Source of the DNA: Icerya purchasi
Lineage: Eukaryota > Arthropoda > Insecta > Hemiptera > Monophlebidae
Direction: 5' to 3'
NCBI GenBank assembly: GCA_039619475.1
Contig: CM077115.1
Coordinates: 34,919,083-34,983,082, forward strand
DNA length: 64,000 nt
Positions 58,025 to 64,000 of this stretch are shown here, one piece after another. How positions within the stretch are numbered: position 1 is the stretch's first letter; every line of letters starts with the position of its first letter. The notes beneath the pieces are model-generated. The model saw nothing but the letters and a program-made list of their open reading frames with translations. It made no database searches and was not told where the DNA came from. Both the position numbers and the translations under genes were made by a program.

Positions 58025-59044
58025 TAGACAATAAATTTCCTTTTTTTTCTTAACTTAGTGCAACGGTATAAATAATATAGAAAAGTGTTTCTTGTGTTTA
58101 AATAAGTTTCAAATACATTTTTACTTTATAATCTATTTAGCTGACAGTAGGTAAATAAACTAAATAAACACGAATATAAAAGATGAAAGATTTGTATGGG
58201 TATTAAATTTGATTTTCCTTAATTAATGTTCAATACCACAAATACTTTTGATAATTTCACTATTAAATATGTTTTTAAATTTTAAAAACATTTAAATGCA
58301 TAATAGGTTTTATTTTATAATTGTGAGGATTGCAACAAATCGAAGGATTGCCGTAAATAATAAATCTTTCAAGTTATTTATAATTTATTAAAGTTTATAC
58401 ATTAAAAAATTATCTGAACTTAAAATAGTACTTTGAACTTTTGTCTTGAAAATGATACTTTAATATTATTTTTTATAATAAGGATTAATTGTAATTTTAT
58501 GTGGTGTATACGTAGCTTCAACTATGACTAGTGATGTATCGATTATACAAAATTTATCTTCTATTCGATTTCGATGTATATATATATATATATATATGTG
58601 TGGAATTAACAAAGGATCGAATCAGTATGTTATTCTTTAACTTTCGTGAAATTGCAGTAGTATTTATTGTTTTATTACAAATTACTTGTTTTAAATTAGT
58701 TTGTTTTTTGAAATTTTAAAATTCACAAGAAAAAGCCGGCAGAATTATTTTGCAAAGAAACGTTTATAATATATTTCGAATTAAATATTTACCGGCTACG
58801 ATGTTTAAATTTTGTACATGTTTTTTATTAATGAGCTGTATGTATGTACTTTCCTATAAAATTAACATTCTATAATATAAAATAAAAAATACATAATTCA
58901 TACTTATGTTCATTAATGAACTGTTTCACTTGAAAAGAACAGGAAAATTTCGTCATCTCAATATATGTATGTACAAAACTGATTGCAAACCTTATACTAA
59001 AAAAAAAAAAAAAAAATGACAATCGAAAATATCTCTGAAAGTCT

Positions 59045-59190
59045 AATAAAATAATATGTATGGAAAACCTAAAGAACTGGTTCAAACTAAATACAGTGGA
59101 AATATTCAGGAGAGTCATGGATATCAGGTAAAGCAAATGATCGTCAACGTCCTTCAAGGACAAGGCACATAGAAGAAGAAGAACAAAGCA
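59045..59190 (+). mobile_element. LINE 3'-terminal fragment
   Basis: Plus strand reads MENLKNWFKLNTVEIFRRVM followed by an ATGATCGTCAACGTCCT-type end and an AGAAGAAGAAGAA tail. This matches the C-terminal end typical of a LINE family (LK-W--L---ELFR-----) with its short repeat tail. 5' truncated to about 150 bp. Confidence 0.6.
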
Positions 59191-59749
59191 GGATTACAGG
59201 TTTTCCACTTGATCGACTGAATTTACATTCTGCAATTGTAATTCATTATAAAATTTTTTATGATGTGTTGACACGTTATTCTATCACCCCCCCCCCTTTC
59301 CACTGTACCGGTAAGAATCAGAAACAGTGCTCATGACCACTTTTCCTTATATTTATTGACCATGTAGTAACCAATCCATCTTTCTGACCAAGCATTGGGC
59401 AAGTAATAATAATAAGATTATAATAAACGTGTTTTATAAAACCATCGGGATAACATGGCAATCTGTACAATGAAGTATGGCCCATAGAGTCCCACCAGTA
59501 CTATGAGGATAATTTTAGAATATTAACAGTAGATTAACGCCAGCTATATGTGTCTCTTAGAATACTAGCCTATAGTTTTATAAAATGATTATTATGTATA
59601 TGAATTATGCGTCCAACACTAATGTATTTGTTATGTTATTGGATTTCTACTTTTAAACCTTTTAGGATTTCCCGGCAATGTGCTGGTGTACATTTTATGT
59701 ACATAAGAGTACAGATTTGATTTCAATTTTTCAAAAAATTTTTTATATT

Positions 59750-61700
59750 GTGTGATGCTAGACCTCCGTAACAACGGGCATATTTAAATCAGTGTGTAAG
59801 ATCATATTAGAGACATATTTGGGGGCAGCTGCGATTATCCGGAGAATTTCGGACTGCTGGCTTTGGATTTTTAATAAGTTACTTGTACAAGTGCATCCTA
59901 TATCTCCAGCCCGTACGTCCGTATTGGCGCTATCATAGTTAGGTAGATGGATCTTATATCGTCCGCAAAGGAGGCTAAAATAGTCTGTCTAGAGGTAGGT
60001 ATATCCGCGGTGTTTATTGAATATAAGACTGGCCCCAGCAGACTAGCCCGTGGAACTGAGGCCAACATGATTCTCTCAATAGATATTGTATTGTTCACTT
60101 TTACTGTGAAAGTTATATCAGACAGATAAGAAAGAAAGAATAAATATAAGTCCGGAGGCAGCAGTTGTTTGTGTTTATAAAGCAGACCAGGGTGCCATAT
60201 TCGATCACGTTCAGGAAGGCCGCGGAGCTACCTCCCCTCTTTCCAGAGCCGTTGAGATTGCATCCACTATCCTATAGCACTATTGTATTGTAGAATGAAT
60301 GATTCTGAAGCCGAATTGCCTTACTAGTAGTTAATATAGGTTGAATTCTTCTTAATATCAGCTTTTCCAAAACTTTAGATAGAGTAGACAGAAAATTAAT
60401 GGGTCTATAAGGCGATAGCGAAGTCTGAGTTTTGTTGGGTTTGCGTACTATTAAAATTAAGGATTTTTTCTAGGCTTTCGGACAGTAGCCTAATCTTAGA
60501 ATGACGTTGAACATATAACATAGAAGAATTGCTGCTTTGTTTGATAAGTTGGATAGTACTTTGCCGTTTATTTTATCATCGCCAGGTGCCTTATTGTACG
60601 GAGCATTTTGTAAACAATCGCAAGAAGGAAATTTGAGAGCTCTGGTTGTGGAATGGTTCTAGAAAAGGAAGAGCAGAAGTTTTTCCGAGAAGATTTCTTA
60701 GAAGATTTTAGTGTATACTTAGCTCTTACATTAGCCCTTTTGTGGACGAGAAAGTTTTCACGTGTAGGATTTGATCAGAAAATTCTAAAGGTAACGCGAC
60801 TATGATCGAAAGTAGCATTACATTCCTCGTTCCAGCAGAGGCATGAGGCTGTTTCACGACGGTTGGACAATGACGGCTGACGGAAAAGAGAAGAAAACCA
60901 AAGAGCATTTATCATAGAATTTTGAAAAAGACGGTAGTGGGATACAAGATCAGAGCTATCCAGAAGGTTAGACAGCGTAGAATCAACTACGGAATAAAAA
61001 AGAGCCCAATTAGTTTTGGATAGATTCCATCGAGGATAATAAAGAGGTTTGAAACAGGAAAGAGAGGGAGAATTCTGGGGAGTAATTAGAATAGGCGTAT
61101 GGTCACTGTCATAGGAGTCTATAAGGGTTAACTAATTGTAGTCAAAACTAATAGTAGTAGATGAAAATATTGAATCGAAGGAGCTATAACTGGGCTCTTG
61201 TAGTAGGTAGGAGAAAGATCATTGAGGACTATATTGTCAGAAAGGATGAGATTTTCAATAGCGTTTATGTTATAGTTTGAACAACCACATGAGGGAGACC
61301 GAGCATTCTAGTCACCATCAATGATAAATAGATGAGGAATAGACCTGAAAAACGGAATGAGGAGATAGTAACAAAAGTCGCAACTAGGAGGAACATAGAT
61401 GGAAATTATGTTGAGTGGACGAGCTAAGTGGGAAGGGATGGAAACGTGTACAATATTAGGCTGATTAAGACCAGAAGGAATATTAACGGAAATATCATGA
61501 GATTGAAATAAAATGGCGTTCCTAATAAGGATTGCAGATCCACCATAACCATTGTCACGGTCGCATCTGATTATCTTGTATCCTCGAAAATTAATATTCA
61601 TATCTAAACGTAGCCACGTTTCAAAAATAAGAGAAACACTAATATTTTGAATGTTTAACAGACCCTCTAATTTTTGTTGGCTCCAAGGCTATGACAGTTC
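59750..61700 (-). mobile_element. Decayed Jockey-type LINE (endonuclease and RT)
   Basis: Reading minus: endonuclease motifs GYGGSAILIRN, IISIYVPP and IIDGD-NARSPSCGC at 61590-61270; then RT pieces YRPINFLSTLSKVLEKLILRRI across frames (about 60430-60360), SVPRASLLGPVLYSINTADI and ASFADDIRSI (60070-59960) with the catalytic FADD. Then YGLEIWG-TCTSNLLKIQSQQ of the thumb. About 100 residues after FADD are deleted. Many stops. Same family as the truncated Jockey at 11766-12723. Confidence 0.85.
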
Positions 61701-63460
61701 TACTGTAAAATATATTAAAAGTAGCGGGCATAAAAAATTATAGAAAAGAATCTGAATGGGGAGAAGAAAAAACGATAGAAAAGAAAAAGAAAGATAGAGG
61801 GAGAGAAAAAAGAAGAGAAAGTATACAGAGATGCCAGAAGAAAAAAGACCGGAAAGAGAAGAATCATAAAAAATAAACAGGAGAGAAAAGTTAAAAGGAA
61901 GAAAGGAAATCGGAGCGAGCAGGTTGAAAAGAAAGTTAATAAGGAGAGGAAAGAGGAATGGAATAAATAATAGTGGTTAAGCAAATGTGGGCTGTTGAAA
62001 GGAAGAAAACGACATCCCAAGGTGCTGAATTGGAATGAATAAAAGAAAAAATAGTAAAGATAGAACGTGATTTTAGAGACATCGAACTAAATAATATAAC
62101 GCGCATTGCAGCTAAGTTATCGCTGTGATTGCCGACAAAAATCAAGAGTGAAATATATACTGCGATAACGTAGAAAAATGTCAAAGTGTCTTAGTCCCAA
62201 AAATTTTAAGACACGAGTACCATGAACAGTGACTCAAATAAAATCTGAGTTCGACAATGATACTAGTCACAGCAGCGTCAGTATATTCAAATATGAAAAA
62301 AATAGCTGCTACATATGCGCCTCTATAAAATTGTAACTATTTTTTCTCCGAAAATGAAAATGTGCATAAGAGAATTGAAAAGAATAGAAAGTTTAGCCAC
62401 ACATTGTTGGTCATTTTGATACTACTCTAACTGAGGATTTTTTTTATGCTTCTACGTCTGTTGCTTGCATACTTCTGTCGCTTTTGCACGAGATTGCTTG
62501 CCTGCTGCTACGATCCATCAGAATTGCTTAAATATGTACATGTTCCACTGAGTTTTTTCCGTCGACTCAAATGATATGTTGCAGTGGAATAATGTTTCAT
62601 CGCGTTTTGTACACATGAACATTTTTTGAGTTTATGATAAGCGTTCAGGAAAATCACTATTGCTAACTGAGCACAACTGTCGGAACGAAAAAAACAGCTG
62701 ACGAATTTGTGTACCTATCAAGTGACTGAATAAGCATTTACATGATGCCATTATCGTATTCACTAACTTGTTTTAAACCAATAGAATTAAACCGTTGCTA
62801 GCAGAAACGTTAGCCATCATTTCAACTTTAATGTGCAACCATAAATCTTCGCAGAAGTACGAGCGCAAAATTTTTGACACGATTTTTACTGAAATCTCTT
62901 TTACGCCACATGTTATTTTACACTCCCTGCATACGAATCCGAACGTATTGCAGGTAATAATAACAATCTGCAAGCAGTCATTATTAATTTTTCATCTCAT
63001 TTCACATAAATCGTCAACTGATAGTTTTGTTGACGATACATGAATATCAGCATCATGTAACCGAATGGAATCTTTTTAAAGTCGCCACTTGCATCAGACC
63101 GTAAAGTATCTGCATATTGATTCTAGAGGTTCATCGCCATCTTCTCATTTATATTTCTTCTTGATGCATTAAGAGTTTGATTTATCCATCGACAATAGAC
63201 TTAGTCAGATACTGACAGTGAAACTTATAATTTATAAAATATTAATTATACATTTCCGCACAAATCATAAATATGTATTTTATAATTTCCCGCAGCTTAC
63301 GCTTTGGACTTTAAAAAAAAAAGTATTCCTTAAATTCAATTTACAAATTGTATAGAATTACGTTAGAATTTTATCTGTATATATAAATTTATGAAAACAT
63401 CACTTAATTATGAGTTGAAGGTGTGCCAGTAAGCTTTATTAATTATCAAAACAATAAACA
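61700..63460. other. Intergenic sequence without a supportable gene
   Basis: 61740-62000 is strongly purine-biased on the plus strand (GAGAAAAGAAAGA-type), which gives a spurious Leu/Phe/Ser-rich minus frame. 62700-63100 has frames on both strands without recognisable similarity. Nothing else seen. Confidence 0.5.
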
Positions 63461-63462
63461 TT

Positions 63463-63465
<3 letters not shown>

Positions 63466-63494
<29 letters not shown>
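63466..63494. repeat. (TA)n microsatellite
   Basis: About 13-14 TA units just outside the foldback element's left arm. Confidence 0.95.
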
Positions 63495-63497
<3 letters not shown>

Positions 63498-63548
63498 CGG
63501 TCATTTTGGCCTCGCAAGGGGCTGTGCTCCTTGACCCCTCTTGCTTTC

Positions 63549-63765
63549 ATTTCTGTCTCTTTCTCTTCTATACTTTGCATAAAATGATCAAAATTTACAA
63601 TGTAATTCTTACTGGCATCAACATAAAAAAAAAATAACATAACCACAAAAGTCCTAAGACATTTTTTCGTTACATATTTCATTACATAAAATTGTGACAT
63701 TTTGCGTTACATAAAATTGGGACATTTTTTTGAATGGGGGTAGCCTAAGAATTACGTTGTAATTA

Positions 63766-63796
<31 letters not shown>

Positions 63797-64000
63797 CACA
63801 TATATTAATTACAACGTAATTCTTAGGCCGAACCCTATTAGATTTTGTAACGAAAAATGTCACTATTTTATGTAATGAAAGTTAAATGTTAGGATTGGAT
63901 TTTTATAATTATGTTATTACATTCATATTGATCGATTTAGAATTACGTTGCAAATTTTGATCATTTTATACAAAGTATAGATGAGAAAGAGACAGAAATC
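63549..64000. mobile_element. Large foldback (long inverted repeat) element, cut by window end
   Basis: Outer arm 63549-63620 is inverted at 63930-64000 (shared TCATTTTAT, AAAATGATCAAAATTT), middle arms at 63680-63720 and 63845-63885 pair (TTTCATTACATAAAAT), and the inner arm CCTAAGAATTACGTTGTAAT at 63746 pairs with its inverse ending 63828. A TA microsatellite fills the loop. The arms continue past the window. No coding content; a foldback or MITE family. Confidence 0.85.

Noticed and set aside
61715..62184. Minus-strand hydrophobic frames (possible membrane protein)
   Set aside because: Produced by a purine-biased plus strand (GA-rich) which reads as Phe/Leu/Ser. No start context or conserved motif.
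1..64000. CRISPR arrays, prokaryotic operons, integrated virus
   Set aside because: No regularly spaced direct repeats with unique spacers, no ribosome-binding-site-led gene runs, and no capsid, envelope or LTR-retroelement gag-pol pattern was seen.

Overview
The window is nuclear DNA from an animal, most likely an insect or other arthropod. It is AT-rich, has GT-AG introns, and carries many mariner, Tigger, Kolobok-like and Jockey-type elements. No bacterial, plasmid or viral operon structure is present. I cannot name the species.

One gene dominates. Reading the minus strand from 57491 down to 3368, I reconstruct 19 coding exons that join in frame (every junction was phase-checked) into a protein of about 3793 residues. 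It is the orthologue of Remodeling and spacing factor 1 (RSF1), the histone-binding subunit that partners the ISWI ATPase. The order is an N-terminal DDT/WHIM-like module (exons 1-3), a 5.3-kb charged and disordered exon (exon 4), small basic/acidic exons, a PHD finger (exon 10), the conserved RSF1 block after the PHD (exon 11), acidic and RS/RK-rich exons (12-18), and a 3.1-kb low-complexity last exon with polyQ, polyN and polyS runs.

Nearly everything else is mobile DNA in its introns. Intron 17 (7616-15292) holds a near-complete but broken APE-type LINE and a long-terminal-inverted-repeat relic with a SWIM/DDE-like interior. The left arm of that relic was later hit by a Jockey fragment, and its right arm preserves the empty site. 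Intron 15 holds a mariner relic. Intron 10 holds a Tigger element, a mariner 6 bp away, and a TTAA-flanked Kolobok-like element ending about 106 bp from the PHD exon. Intron 9 holds a LINE RNase H fragment, a TTAA-flanked MITE and a LINE thumb relic. Intron 5 holds a tRNA-derived SINE. Intron 4 holds a LINE relic and a second Tigger copy in inverted orientation to the first. Introns 3 and 11 each hold a near-perfect foldback hairpin.

Outside the gene, 1-3367 holds the 3' flank and a decayed LINE tail. The stretch 57492-64000 holds a probable promoter (possibly bidirectional), a LINE 3' end, a decayed Jockey element and a large foldback repeat that runs off the window.

The main biological observations are the two inverted 2.2-kb Tigger copies bracketing exons 5-10, including the PHD exon, which could favour back-splicing or inversion; the two tandem acceptors in front of the PHD exon; and the nested transposon in intron 17 with its internal empty site.
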